Of a DNA stretch of 64,000 bases, positions 45,831-57,900 are shown piece after piece. Position 1 is the first letter of the stretch. Each line of letters opens with the position of its first letter. The stretch comes from Rosa chinensis. Its lineage: Eukaryota > Streptophyta > Magnoliopsida > Rosales > Rosaceae. Both the position numbers and the translations under genes were made by a program. The notes under the pieces were generated by a model, which saw nothing but the letters and a program-made list of their open reading frames with translations, searched no databases and was not told where the DNA came from. Location of the stretch: assembly GCF_002994745.2 (NCBI RefSeq), contig NC_037094.1, forward strand, positions 66,246,989 through 66,310,988, in the 5' to 3' direction.

Positions 45831-47681
45831 TCACCTGGACCGCAGGCTACACACGAATGAAGGATCCATATCCCACTCAATATCTCCACATGCAGTGAGA
45901 ACAGTAGCAAGGATGTAATCATCCAGCTGAAAACCCTCTGCTTGCATTCGATACATGAGCTTCAAAGCCTCTTGACAGTGACCGTTCCTTGCATAACCCA
46001 CTATCATAGCCTTCCATGATACCAGATTCCGTTCAGGCATGCTGTCAAAAACTTGAAATGCCTCCGTTACATAGCCACATTTTGCATACATGTAAATCAA
46101 AGCGCTCCCCACAAACACATTGGACATGGCTGGACTTTTATTTGCAGAGGAGTGAATCAATTGCCCGTGCAGAATGGTTTCCAAGTTAGCACATGCTTTC
46201 AAAGCAGATGAATAAGTAAATGCATTGGGTTCCACCCCGTCCTCCATCATTTCTTTCAACAACTCAATAGCTTCAGACTCATGTCCAAGATGTGCACAAC
46301 CAGAAATGATGGCAGTCCACGAGACAACATCTCTGAGAGGCATTTGTTGGAGGACTTTTGTGGCAGTAGAGTAATCCCCACACTTGCAGTAGAACCACAC
46401 TAGAGTACTTCCTAGATATAAGTTTGTTTCGACTGAGTGTTTGATTATCTGTGCATGAACTTCCCTACCCATTGGTGAATACCTAATCAATCCACAAGCT
46501 CTGAGGATGCTTACAATGGTCAAGTTGTTGACATGTATGTTTCGCCTCTTCATTAGTCGAAAGAGGCATATGGCTTCCTCGCTGAGACCCTTCCTTGCAT
46601 ACCCTGCTATAATAGATGTCCATGTAACTGTGTTTCTGTTCCTCATTCCATCAAATACATTTCTCGAGTCTTCAATCTCCCCACACTTTGCATACATATC
46701 CACAAGAGAAGTGGCTACAAAAACATCACTCTTGTAAATCTTCTTCACTATGGCACCATGTAACTGTCTCCCAAACCTTAACTCCTTCTCTTCACCGCAA
46801 GCCTTGAGAACACCGCACACCGTAAACTCATTCGGAGAAAACCCATCACTTAACATCTGCGAGAACAGCGAGAAAGCCTCCCGCCCATGCCCCTGTTGAG
46901 AACAAGCAGTTATCATAGTTGTCCAACAAACTACATCCAACTTCGGCATCTGATCAAACGCGCGAAAAGCACATGACAATTCTCCACATTGCGCATACAA
47001 CTTAACAATAGCGCTGTCAACAATCATGTTACTCCACCCACCTTTTACAATCCCTGCATGGATTTGCCTCCCGAGCTCATAATCCAACCTCTTACAACAC
47101 AAATTCAACGCACACACAAACATATTCCCGTTCGGTTGAATCCCCTCATCAATAGCCTCACTAAACAACCCCAAAGCTTCACCATCCAACCCAAAGTTCA
47201 AGTACCCATTAATAATAGCGGTCCAAGAAACCACATTTCTCACAGCCATTTCGTCGAACACCTTGCGTGCATGGACTAACTTCCCAAAACCCAAATACGC
47301 ACACATCAAATTATTAAAAACATACGTAACAGGATTGCCTATACACCTCAAAATAAGCGCATGGAGTGTTCTTACTTCCTTTAGGCTACGACACGACCGA
47401 AGCCAAAGCGCAAGCAGATGGGGTCTTAAGCTCTGGCGGAGTGACCGTGTATCGGAGAATTCGGCATCTGGGTTTTCTGGGGAGCTTAAATCTTGAACAG
47501 CGTATGCAGCAGATGGGATTTCAGAAGAAGAAGAAGAAGAAGGAAAATTCGTGGGGGTTCTGTTGTGTATGGTTCTTGAATTTGAATGCTTGAATGGTTT
47601 TGGTGGTTGAATGGAGAAGAGAGAAGGCGTTTGATAGAGATTGAAGCCAATATGTGGTGGCAGGAAAGTTGGCGAAAGCAT
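45831..47681 (-). CDS. PLS-class pentatricopeptide repeat protein, probably plastid (PDM1/SEL1-like)
   Basis: A single uninterrupted frame of 616 residues with an ATG start at 47681. Residues 1 to about 90 are rich in Ser, Pro and basic residues, like a transit peptide. From about residue 120 on there are about 11-13 PPR units of the PLS pattern: repeated NVVSWTAIINGYLNFG, DVVCWTTMITACSQQGHGREA, FVATSLVDMYAKCGEIEDSRNVF-type and NTVTWTSIIAGYARKG segments. There is no E/DYW editing tail: the protein ends shortly after the last repeat (ATVLTACGDIEWDMD). PPR proteins bind single-stranded organelle RNA. Length and C-terminus recall Arabidopsis At4g18520 (PDM1/SEL1, 617 residues, linked to plastid transcript processing and editing). 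This is from memory, so I give no symbol. Absence of introns is normal for the family. Confidence 0.9.
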   Translation of the reverse strand: MLSPTFLPPHIGFNLYQTPSLFSIQPPKPFKHSNSRTIHNRTPTNFPSSSSSSEIPSAAYAVQDLSSPENPDAEFSDTRSLRQSLRPHLLALWLRSCRSLKEVRTLHALILRCIGNPVTYVFNNLMCAYLGFGKLVHARKVFDEMAVRNVVSWTAIINGYLNFGLDGEALGLFSEAIDEGIQPNGNMFVCALNLCCKRLDYELGRQIHAGIVKGGWSNMIVDSAIVKLYAQCGELSCAFRAFDQMPKLDVVCWTTMITACSQQGHGREAFSLFSQMLSDGFSPNEFTVCGVLKACGEEKELRFGRQLHGAIVKKIYKSDVFVATSLVDMYAKCGEIEDSRNVFDGMRNRNTVTWTSIIAGYARKGLSEEAICLFRLMKRRNIHVNNLTIVSILRACGLIRYSPMGREVHAQIIKHSVETNLYLGSTLVWFYCKCGDYSTATKVLQQMPLRDVVSWTAIISGCAHLGHESEAIELLKEMMEDGVEPNAFTYSSALKACANLETILHGQLIHSSANKSPAMSNVFVGSALIYMYAKCGYVTEAFQVFDSMPERNLVSWKAMIVGYARNGHCQEALKLMYRMQAEGFQLDDYILATVLTACGDIEWDMDPSFVCSLRSR

Positions 47682-47739
47682 TGCCTACTGTTTATGCGGT
47701 TTGAAAATGGCGCGAAACAAAGAAGGAGCAAAATCTGAG

Positions 47740-47951
47740 TTTGAGAAAGGTGAACTCCGGTGTAGATGTCAGCTCATTTCCAATTGGGTCGAGTAGAAAG
47801 TTGCACCTTCCAAAAATATCGCGTCTGAAACAAAAGGTTTTGTATTTTTATGCTGAGAAAATATCCACGCTAACACATTAAGAGTAGTCATCCGAGTTCT
47901 CAGTTGATATAATTCACGATAAATTTAAAATTAGACGCATGGAATGAATTA

Positions 47952-47991
<40 letters not shown>

Positions 47992-49760
47992 TGACAATAT
48001 GAATCTAGAAATGAATTACAAGTGATGTTACTTTCATTATTATTTTTTGGTTGTCGTCTATACTTGGATCGTATGCATGAATTACAAGGCATATTGCAAT
48101 CAATAAAAGTGACTCGACTGTGACTAAAAGGGTAAAAGAACAACAAAAAGTATATAGCAAGACTGAAATTTTACTACGGTAAACGGTAAAATCTTAGTTA
48201 TTCTCTTATATGCAATCCTCTATGTGTTCTCTACTGAGGTAAAGATAAAATGAAAAGACTATGATTGAGCAGAGATTTAAGATCCTTTATAGGCATAGTG
48301 AGACAAAAAACTAAAAATATGAGGAAACTTTCACATTCATCCAGAACTCCCACCCCAATTAATTTTTTTTTTTTATAGAATGAAGCAATTGCATTTAACT
48401 GTACGGGTTGAAATTATAATATAATAAAACATGTTAAGACTTGAAACAAACTAAACTTTGTCCCTCCAAGAGACATCCGATAAAATTGGAATGATAAAAC
48501 AAACCAAGCTCTTCAAAATATAAGCAAGAGATTATTTCAGAAAAATATATATATAAGCAAGAGATATGAGATGGAACATTAACCATAAACATCGCAACAC
48601 ATAATCTTTGCATATCATTTTTACACGTATGATTTTATATTAATTACTAACCTCAAACTCGTACAATGCATATGTTATTGTTGAGAGGAGGAAAACATAA
48701 AAACTTCTCAATTTTATGTTTTTTTTTTTGTATATTTTGTTTGAAAAATTTTATGTACACATCCCTATCTACTCAACATATACTCCCTAATTTTTTTTTT
48801 TCAATTTTTCTTTTAAAGTTCCTCTAATACCCCTCTATTAATTAAAAAAAAAGGCTATTAGTTTTCGCTCAAACTATGCCTCCAAGCTCTCTCCTGTTGC
48901 CTATATTGACCTCTCTAAGAAATTCGAATAGTTCATGGATGTTGAGTTTCATACTGCTAACGTTCAAGGTTCTTCATTTCACAATTCTTGGAACATGGAG
49001 AGTTTCAAGGCTTATTAATTATTATGGTCTCTACCATTTGTGATTCTTATGGATTTTTGGAAGAATGAGACCGTTTGCAATTATTCAAGTATCAACAAGA
49101 TTTTTTTTCATGAAATAAATTAACTAGGATGGTGGTGGAGATTAAGAATGTGAGTTTTATTGGATTATGATGACTTATGAGGTTTAACCTCTCTCTTCCA
49201 CTTCAACATTTTCGTCCCATCATCCTTATATATGTATCAATGTTCATCAAATTCATAGAAAAGTAAAAAGAAAAAAGAAAAACCGATTTGACGATATTTT
49301 AATAGGAATTGCTCTCTCCATTCAAGTTCTTTCAATTTTATTTTTTTAATTCATATCATAGAAGTACATTTTGGGATTATGAACAGTTCAAAAAAGTGGA
49401 GAGGAGTGTGATGTGTATTAAGAATATTGGAGTATGTATATACAATTTCTCTTTTTTATTTTACCAGAATAATTCTAGCAGATAATTTCATTATGAGTTT
49501 TTAATTTGATTTTAAAGGGTATTTTAAACGTTGTAAAATTTGGTGAAACTTTTAACACCAAACTTTGACTTCCCTCCACATCTCCAAAAGGTGAGCCTAG
49601 CTAGTAGCTACTACCTCTTCAACTACATCAACCACCTCAAACTTTAGGCCTAGGCATTCTTAATACGAACCCAAGCGGTTATCTCTAGAGTGTTACTTGC
49701 AAAAAATATAATTTTTATCTTTTCCTAAAATTGAGAAAAACAGAAAAACAAAAAGCAAAT
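47740..49760. other. Intergenic DNA with (TA)n and a MITE-like segment
   Basis: (TA)n at about 47958-47990. Between about 48740 and 49455 the two ends look inverted (left 'tgtacacatccctatctac', right complement 'agagaaattgtatatacata'), related to 25252-25991, but boundaries are unclear. No gene recognised. Confidence 0.4.
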
Positions 49761-49768
49761 TGTTGAGA

Positions 49769-49801
<33 letters not shown>

Positions 49802-49841
49802 ACCTTAATCTGGCGCCTTAGACCAACTCGGCCATCTCAAC
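49761..49841 (-). tRNA. tRNA-Leu (anticodon AAG)
   Basis: An 81-nt class II tRNA. The acceptor stem GTTGAGA pairs with TCTCAAC, followed by discriminator A. The D-arm has GGCCGAGTTGGTCTAAGGC. The anticodon stem CCAGA/TCTGG encloses the loop TTAAGGT (anticodon AAG, reads CUU). There is a long variable arm and a T-arm with GGGTTCAAATCCC. A and B boxes are intact. On the minus strand a T-rich stretch follows the 3' end. No intron. It is nuclear-type and looks functional. Confidence 0.95.
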
Positions 49842-49984
49842 ATTGATGAACAAAATTTATTCTACTTTAATCCTCCTTTCACATATCCCTTTTTTCAGTT
49901 CAAACCAAAAACCCCTACTCCTTCTGTGTTGCACAGAAACCTATTCCTCGGTCTCTGAGACCAAAACAATTTGGCCCATATTCT

Positions 49985-52900
49985 ATGGAGGTTTCTACAG
50001 CCACTCTCCAACCCTCTTGCTCTTTCCCGCTAAGAGCCCCTAAAACAATTACCAGTGACCGCGGTTCTTATCTATCTTTCATCAGAACTTCGTCTGAAAA
50101 CTTCTCCCTATCCTCTAAACCCATCAAAGGTATCTACTTTTTACCAGTTTTCATTCGAAAGTTACATGCTTGAGTTAAAGTTTGAATTTTTATTTAACTG
50201 GGTATTGTTAATTTGCTTTATGCTTGCTAGAAATTGTGTTTTCTGGGCTCTAGTTAACTGCTTTAGTCTGTTAGCATAGTATCAAAACCCTGTGTATGTC
50301 AATTTTCAAAGTAAGAAGTGAAAGTTATATACATGCTTGAGTTAAAGTTTGAATTTTTTTTTTAACCGGGTATTGTTAATTTGCTCTATGCTTGCTAGAA
50401 ATTGTGTTTTCTGGGCTCTAGTTAATTGCTGTAGTCTGTTAACATGGTGTCAATACCCTGTGTCTGTTATTTTTCAAAGTAAGAAGTGAAAGTAATGTGC
50501 AATTTGTGTCCAACAATCATCAAAGGATATGTGAATTACCTTTTGTAATAGATGGGTTTAGGGTCTTTGTTGCTGTTTTGATATTGAAGTCATTGTATAA
50601 CAGATAGCTGTTATGAAATTGTAGGTTTTCAGTTACTAGTTAAACCGGTCAGGTTGCGGCGGCTATCGGTTGTTGCAGCTGTTGTTGGTGATAAAACTTC
50701 AGTGCCAAGTGATTGTTCTAGTGGGGAAGAGTTGTCTGTTTCCGATTCTTCTGATCCTACTTTGGTTGGAGATGAAGATGGAGGAAATGGTGAAAAGGGG
50801 GAAGGGGAAGGTGGTGTTGGGTCTTTGGATGACCACAAAATGACCCGAATATGCGATAAGCTTATTGAGGTCTTCATGGTTGACAAGCCCACTCCAACTG
50901 ACTGGAGAAGATTATTGGCTTTCAGTAGGGAATGGGATGATATCAGGCCTCATTTCTTTAAGCGCTGTCAGGTCCGAGCCGATGCTGAGGATGATCCTGG
51001 AATGAAGCATAAGATACTTCGGCTTGGGCGGAAATTGAAAGAGGTAGGTCTAAATTCTGACATCTTAAGACTGCGGACCAAACTAGAGTAAGACTATCGT
51101 ATTAATTACCTAGATATCTTTCATTCAGGAAGATAGTGTTTTTACATGTAAGGGAAGTGTGAAATTTATTTTTATTTGGTGTACAAGTGAGAGTTAAGCC
51201 TGGTTTTGGTTTTATTTTTCCATGAGCTTAACTACTGATTCAGTGATACTTCGGCTTGGGCGGAAATTGAAAGAGGTAGGTCTAAATTCTGACATCTTAA
51301 GACTGCAGACCAAACTAGAGTAAGACTATCGTATTCATTACCTAGATATCTTTCATTCAGGTAGATAGTGTTTTTACATGTAAGGGAAGTGTGAAATTTA
51401 TTTTTATTTGGTGTACAAGTGAGAATTAAGCCTGGTTTTGGTTTTATTTTTCCATGAGCTTAACTACTGATTCAGTGATCAGGTTTAATTGAAGCAAATA
51501 GTAGGTCTTTTTCCTCTTGTAAAGATGATTTTTTGTCTTTTGTAGGAGTTCAGAACTGAACTGTTGTATAAAATCCAAGATAGATAAGTGTAATGAGGAG
51601 TTTTCGGATCTATGTTTCATTTCTCATGACTAGTTTGAGGAAAATGAGTAGTTAAATGTTTGTTGCAGTTATCAAGGATGGTTATATTTGTTTGAGTTTT
51701 TTCTGACTTGTGCTTTTAAACTAACAATGTTTGGGTGCTTCTCTTTCACAGATTGATGAAGATGTTCAAAGACACAATGAACTGCTTAAAGTTGTTAGAG
51801 GGGCTCCATCAGATATTAGTGACATAGTTGCCAGACGTCGCAAAGATTTCACAAAAGAATTTTTTGTGCATCTTCACACGGTTTCTGAGTCCTATTGTGA
51901 GAATCTAGAAGAGCAAAATGGTGAGATTGTTTTCACTACATGATGATACGTTATCACTCAATTATGCATTTTGCCAAACATGTTTTGATTAACATGTTCA
52001 GTGCCTTATTCTTGAAGTATCATTAGCAATATTGGATGGTCATTATCATTTTTATCCTATGTGATCGGCATAAGTATCATTTAATTCATTAGTAAGAAAA
52101 GTCAAAATATTTGCCTTCATTTGATAACACAATACAGCTCTCATCTAATCCGGCATGTGTGGTAAACCGGCACATAGCAGTCAGATGGCTCAGCTCTGGT
52201 TAATTTAATAGGTATAATTTGCGCAAGTACAATGCCAACTTAATTGAAGATCATTGACATGTTAAGCTTCACACATAAATCCGATTTCAGGTTTTTCTGT
52301 TTAAATATTTAATATGACCATAAAGGTGTGACAGTATATGTAGTTAGCTTAGTTGTGTTGTAGTAATATGGACATTGATAAAATATTATCTAGGCTAGCC
52401 TCAATAAGGGCCTTATAGATATCAAAGGCACCACATAGCATACCAACCATGTCAAGAAATCTGCTGCATTACCATCAATAATATTGGAAGTTGATAAAAT
52501 CATAGACTTTGGTATAGGATCTATGCTAAGTAAATGTGTGAAGCTTTAGTATTTCTTAACCATTGTGTCTTCTTTGAAAACTGATAAGAGTTTCTTTCTT
52601 GTATGAGTCTAGCTTTGGCAAGCATTGGAAATACGTGCTTGGCAGCTGTACAAGCATATGATTCTGCAACTGAAAGCATTGAAGCACTGAATGCTGCAGA
52701 GTTGAAATTTCAAGATATTATCGACTCTCCTTCTGTTGATGCTGCTTGTAGGAAGATAGACCACTTGGCTGAGAAAAATCAACTTGACTCAACATTGGTT
52801 ATGATGATTACAAAAGCTTGGTCAGCTGCCAAGGAATCGAGCATGACGAAAGATGAGGTAAATGATGGCTTGCCTCATAAACACTTGTCTTTGTATAACT

Positions 52901-53651
52901 CTAAATTTCTAATGAAGTGGTTGCAGCACTATTATGGCAAACCAATGCATTCTTATTCATAAAGAAACAAGTATATTTCTGACTCTATTTTGTCTCCTAA
53001 TATCATACACAGTAGAAGTCACCTCAAACAGTTTTAATTTTGATTTAAACATTATGATGATTGGTGGTCCTGAAAGTAGTTTTTATGAACTCACAGACGC
53101 TTCTTAGTTAAAGTATGATCACCTTGGCTGCTGCTAACTTTTATGCCCTTTTTGATTAGGTTAAAGATGTATTATATCATTTGTATGTAACTGCAAGAGG
53201 TAATCTTCAGAAGCTCATGCCAAAAGAAATTCGGATAGTTAAGTATCTGCTCACAATTGACGATCCTGAGGAGCGGCTGTCTGCCTTACAAGATGCATTC
53301 ACCCCGGGAGAGGAACTTGAAGGGAAGGATGTAGATAACCTCTACACGTATGCATCAAGAACTCAGTTACTCTTACTAATTAGCTTCTAGATATCTATAC
53401 ATTTGTTTGTTGTATTAAGTTCAACCACAATCCGCAGATATTCGCAGCACATTGAATGATGCTCCTTTTCTTTTCTTATCATATTTCTCAGGACACCGGA
53501 GAAGCTTCACACCTGGATAAAGGCTGTCGTGGATGCTTATCATTTGAGCAGGGAAGGTACTCTAATAAGGGAAGCAAGGGACCTGATGAATCCAAAGATC
53601 ATCAAAAAACTGGAGGACCTGAAGAAAGTAGTCGAAAACAAGTTTTTGTAA
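49985..53651 (+). CDS. At4g37920-like plastid protein ('endoribonuclease E-like'), six exons
   Basis: Exons 49985-50129, 50625-51043, 51752-51920, 52613-52857, 53160-53347, 53492-53651. All GT-AG junctions keep phase and give 441 residues ending NKFL-stop. Residues 1 to about 60 are Ser/Thr-rich with few acidic residues (MEVSTATLQPSCSFPLRAPK), a likely chloroplast transit peptide. An acidic Gly/Glu linker follows, then a mainly helical conserved region: TRICDKLIEVFMVDKPTPTD, WRRLLAFSREWDDIRPHF, LALASIGNTCLAAVQAYDS, KEIRIVKYLLTIDDPEERL. It matches my memory of the plant protein At4g37920 (427 residues), annotated 'endoribonuclease E-like'. I see no RNase E catalytic or S1 domain, so an RNA-cleaving role is not supported. 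Introns 1 and 2 carry tandem duplications. The second exon uses the GTAG|GTTTTC acceptor because the next AG puts a stop in frame. Confidence 0.87.
50164..50497. repeat. 167-bp tandem duplication in intron 1 of the At4g37920-like gene
   Basis: Copies at about 50164-50330 and 50331-50497 ('acatgcttgagttaaagttt' starts each) differ at scattered positions. Wholly intronic. Confidence 0.9.
51013..51476. repeat. 232-bp tandem duplication crossing an exon-intron border
   Basis: Copies at 51013-51244 and 51245-51476 are almost identical. The unit holds the last 31 bases of exon 2, its splice donor (GAAAGAG|GTAGGT) and about 200 bp of intron. The second copy therefore provides an intact duplicate donor at about 51276 within intron 2. 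Confidence 0.93.
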
Positions 53652-54640
53652 CCAAGGGCACATACACCATCAACAGTATGCGTCTACATGTTAAAGATCA
53701 ACACTACTGGTCTCCCGGACCCTTGACCCGAGTCTCTGGAGTTACAATTTACGTTCTTCGTGGCATGAACTGTGAAGCTAGAAGAATTAGACATCAAATG
53801 ATTTGGCAGCCTTATAGGTTATAAGTTATAACTGCTGCAGTTTGTTGGGTTTTTGTAGTGTGATGCACAGCAACCCCCTTTTCGTTGTATACCACAGCTT
53901 TGTATGGTTACAGACTCACAAGTTCGTCTAACTATAAATCAAATTGCAAGGCTCTCTTTCCTCCAAAAAAAAAGAAAAAGAAATCACAGGTTGAAGGTTA
54001 ACAGCTAGAACTCCCAAAACAACCTAGCACAACCCAGTTTACAACTTCAATGTGATGTAAGAAGAGCAGTTTAATGCCCTAAAGTAAACAAAGTTGATAA
54101 TAATTTACGAGCATGTAGACCTTGATCATATTATTGTAGGCTAACTTGCAGTTTCCAGAAACTTTTAGTGTAGTTTGTTGTTGTAAACTATAAGCACTAT
54201 ATTATTCAAAAAGTCTCAATTTCATTATCTAAAAAATAACTTAGCTAGAACTTACTCTTATGTTGAAATAACTGCTCCCATGAACTTATCCTTTTCCTGG
54301 TAACATTAAGATATACTGGTGATAACTTTTAATCTTACGAAAAAATTACTCCCGTAAAAGTCCTATATGTGTAAAATGTTACTCTGATGGGGCGAAATTG
54401 TGACATTTTGAACAAATAGGGCGGAATGTGAAAAACTTACATACTCAAAGGTGCAAACTTTAAATAAAAAAAACTGTAGTTTTACTCTGATTATTATATT
54501 TAGGACATAGATTTCCGTGCCAAATGGCCCATGATTTTATATCGGAATGACCAAAAATCCCAATTCTTCGTCGCCTTAAAATCACACTCCTTTTTTTTCT
54601 TTTTTTCTTTTTGCGCGCAAAATTTAAAACCCTGAATATT
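53652..54640. other. Intergenic / 3' UTR of the At4g37920-like gene
   Basis: No independent gene recognised. The region just before 54640 is probably the promoter of the ATG14-like gene, whose GC-rich leader ('cgacgacgactccgccaccg') lies at 54650-54680. Confidence 0.4.
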
Positions 54641-54943
54641 ATTGATCGCCACCGACGACGACTCCGCCACCGTCGCCGCCTGTAAGCCACATCTTCCTCA
54701 ATTCTCTTCCCCTAATTCTTCATCACTTCTCCATATGAAAGTTCGCAAATTCAGAGTTCTAGGTTGAATTCACACGAATTCTGAATTCGAATTGCAATAT
54801 CTCAGTGGATGTGGTTTTCGATCCTCGCTCTGTTTCGGTTTTTCTTCTGTTTGCATCAATCGCTCAAGTAAAACTAGAATTTGGATTCTGATATTTGCGA
54901 TTTTTTTTTAATTTTTTTTTTTTTTTAATAATTTGGAAACCAG

Positions 54944-57900
54944 ATGACGAACAAGAAATCCAGTAATTGTGCAATTTGTGAGAATTCGAATCTCGCATCC
55001 ATCTGTGCTGTCTGTGTCAATTACAGGTATGATATTTTTGCATTGTGAATTACTCAAGAGTAACTATAAAGCTTAGTTGATGTAATGAGCTTGTAATGGA
55101 TGTGTGTGTTTCAGATTGAATGATTACAACAATTCTTTGAAGGCACTAAAGAGTCGTCGCGATTCCTTGTATTCGAGATTGAGTGATGCGCTTGTCGCAA
55201 AGGTTTGTTATCTTCTGCTGCTGCCTTGGAAGGGCTTTGATTGCTCTTTCTTTTAAGCTGTTTCGCTTTTTGTACATTGCACCTCAGGGGAATAGTATAT
55301 TGAGGTAGAATTCTATGTGGTAAGCATAGAAGTGCAAATGATGTGTGATATAAAAGTTTTAAAATGGCTGCGGAATCTGACATGATTGGAATTTGAAAGT
55401 GTTTCAATGAGGTGCTGATTTTGTGCCACAGAAGTATCACTAAAAAGAAAGTATACAGTGGATCAAAGCTTGGGTTCTGGACTCTAGATAGTAGATAGGC
55501 TCTGTGTAGGATTAGGATTATGGTTAGCACCATGAAATTATTACATTAGTTTTTATAATGATGCTATTGTAGAAAAATAAGGATACACGTTCAACTTTGT
55601 TTAATTGCTTTATCTTGAATGAATCTTTGATAACCAAGTATATGCCTTATTTTAAAAAAAAATTAAGAGAAAGTCATAGGGATCGTCCACTTTGTAGCAC
55701 ATGCAATCATCAGAATTTTGTACATATGATGTCAAACTACTATTTATGTTTTGGAAGGCACCCTGCTAAATTATTTTTACTGATGTATTGTACATTTGTC
55801 AGGGTAAGGCAGATGATCAACTAAATTGGAGAGTGCTTCAAAATGAGAAGCTCGTAAGGTTGAGGGAAAAGCTCCGGCGTAATAAAGAACAACTTGCGCA
55901 AGGTTAGATGACTGTTATGAAAAATATTTCTAGTTTGATATTAGTCATTTTTCTTTTCTTTTTTATGGATTTGTTATACTGATTGAGTGAGAGTTACAGG
56001 GAAGGCTAAGATTGAGAAGACATCCTATGATCTAAAAGTCAAGTATGGGGTGCTTGAATCAGCCCTCTCTATGGTACAACACAGTAATCTTGTATTTCAT
56101 TCCATTATTCAATCTTTCAGATATATGCTGACTTCTAACTTTTTGTATTTGCAGCTAGAAAAAAATCGTGCTGAACAACTGGAGAAGTTCTATCCTAATC
56201 TTATATGCACTCAGAGCTTAGGGCATGTAAGGAAATTGGTACTAATTTAAATGTAGATTTAATGGAAGTTATATGGAAAAGTCGTATATCCTTATCAGTA
56301 TCAGAAGATGTGAAATAGGGTATATTTACTTTGGCCTATATCACTTTGTTTTTCTGCTATTTTGAGGGGTGGGAGATTTGTCTCTGTTATATAGTTTATT
56401 TTGTTCTCTACTAGACAGTGTGTTATTATCTGCACAAGAAGTTTGGTTTCTAATAAATTATCTGAATTGCAGATGGCAATTACATCTGAACGTCTTCATA
56501 AACAGTCGGTGGTTATAAAACAAATATGCAAGTTGTTTCCCCAACGTCGGGTAAGCAACTGTGAAACTGGATTATGGGCATGACGCAACTGTGAAACTGG
56601 ATTATGGACATGACTTATAAGTTCTATTAAGGATTGTGAACTCAATTGTTGAATGTGAATTTCAAATCTTGGTAACAATGAGACAATGAACTTTCCATAG
56701 CTTCACTACAGTTTGGGGCTGGCTTGTGAATAATCATTGGCATTTATATTACCTTTATACAAGTCTTGTGTTCGCATAGTTTAAATCCAATCAGTTTCAT
56801 GTTCATTCTTTCTTTTAGGTGACTGTAGACGCAAAGAGGAAAGACGGTTCTGGTGGTCAATATGACCAGATTTGCAATGCATCGTTGCCAAGAGGGCTAG
56901 ATCCACACTCAGTTCCCTCAGAAGATCTTGCTGCTTCTTTGGGGTAATTTCTCTTTAAGATTATATATATGTAGATAAGCTTTGAAGCGTGATAATATGT
57001 TGGTACTGGATAGCAAGATAGTTTTCATAACACTGAGAATCACCCTAAAATAGCGGCAGATATTGCTCTTCTTTTTGGGTGCACATTAGTATATTAAAAT
57101 TAAAGTAATCTTCTTTCTTTATAGTTAGATCCTCTATAGTTGGATCATGTTTAACTTAGGAGATGTTGTGCTTTGCACTAATAACTGGCCTTTTTTTGTT
57201 GGAAAACAGATATATGGTTCAACTCTTGAATCTTGTTGTTCAGAACTTAGGTGCTCCAGCCCTTCATAACTCAGGTTTTGCGGTAAGCTATGTTCATCCT
57301 CTATATAATGGCTTAAAGTTTCTATCAAGACTATGGTTTGAATATAATCATGTCTTTTTGCTCTTCGCTACACCTCAACGTCTAGATCTACCATGGACCA
57401 ACTCTTTTAAGGGTTTGGAATTACTATTGTGACTATATGATATCAAAGTGTTTTCTATTGAAGCACTTGGAAATATGTAGTTTACAATCTGAGAAAGTTT
57501 TCGCAGATTGTCTATTTTGGAAATACTTGTGACTATATGATATCAAAGCTATTAATATGTACAATGAAAATGATTAGTATTTAGACTCATTAAATTGCTT
57601 TGGCTTATGACTTGTTTTGGTCTTCCTCAATTTTGGGAAGACTTTTCATTGGAATGAAAGCATATCTTCATTGAGAACATCTTCCAGTGAAATCTTGTTA
57701 CTTTCTTTTTCTCATGGTATGTTCTTCTTCTGAAAAGACATATCAAGCTTCATCATTAACTAAGCTCTTCATTTGGTATTTGAGGATTACGGATTACTTT
57801 GACCTCCAGTTGTCTTATAAGAATGGGTCTTTATTTCAGGGTTCTTGCTCTCGTATATGGCAAAGAGATTCTTATTGGGATGCACGCCCATCTTCTCGGA

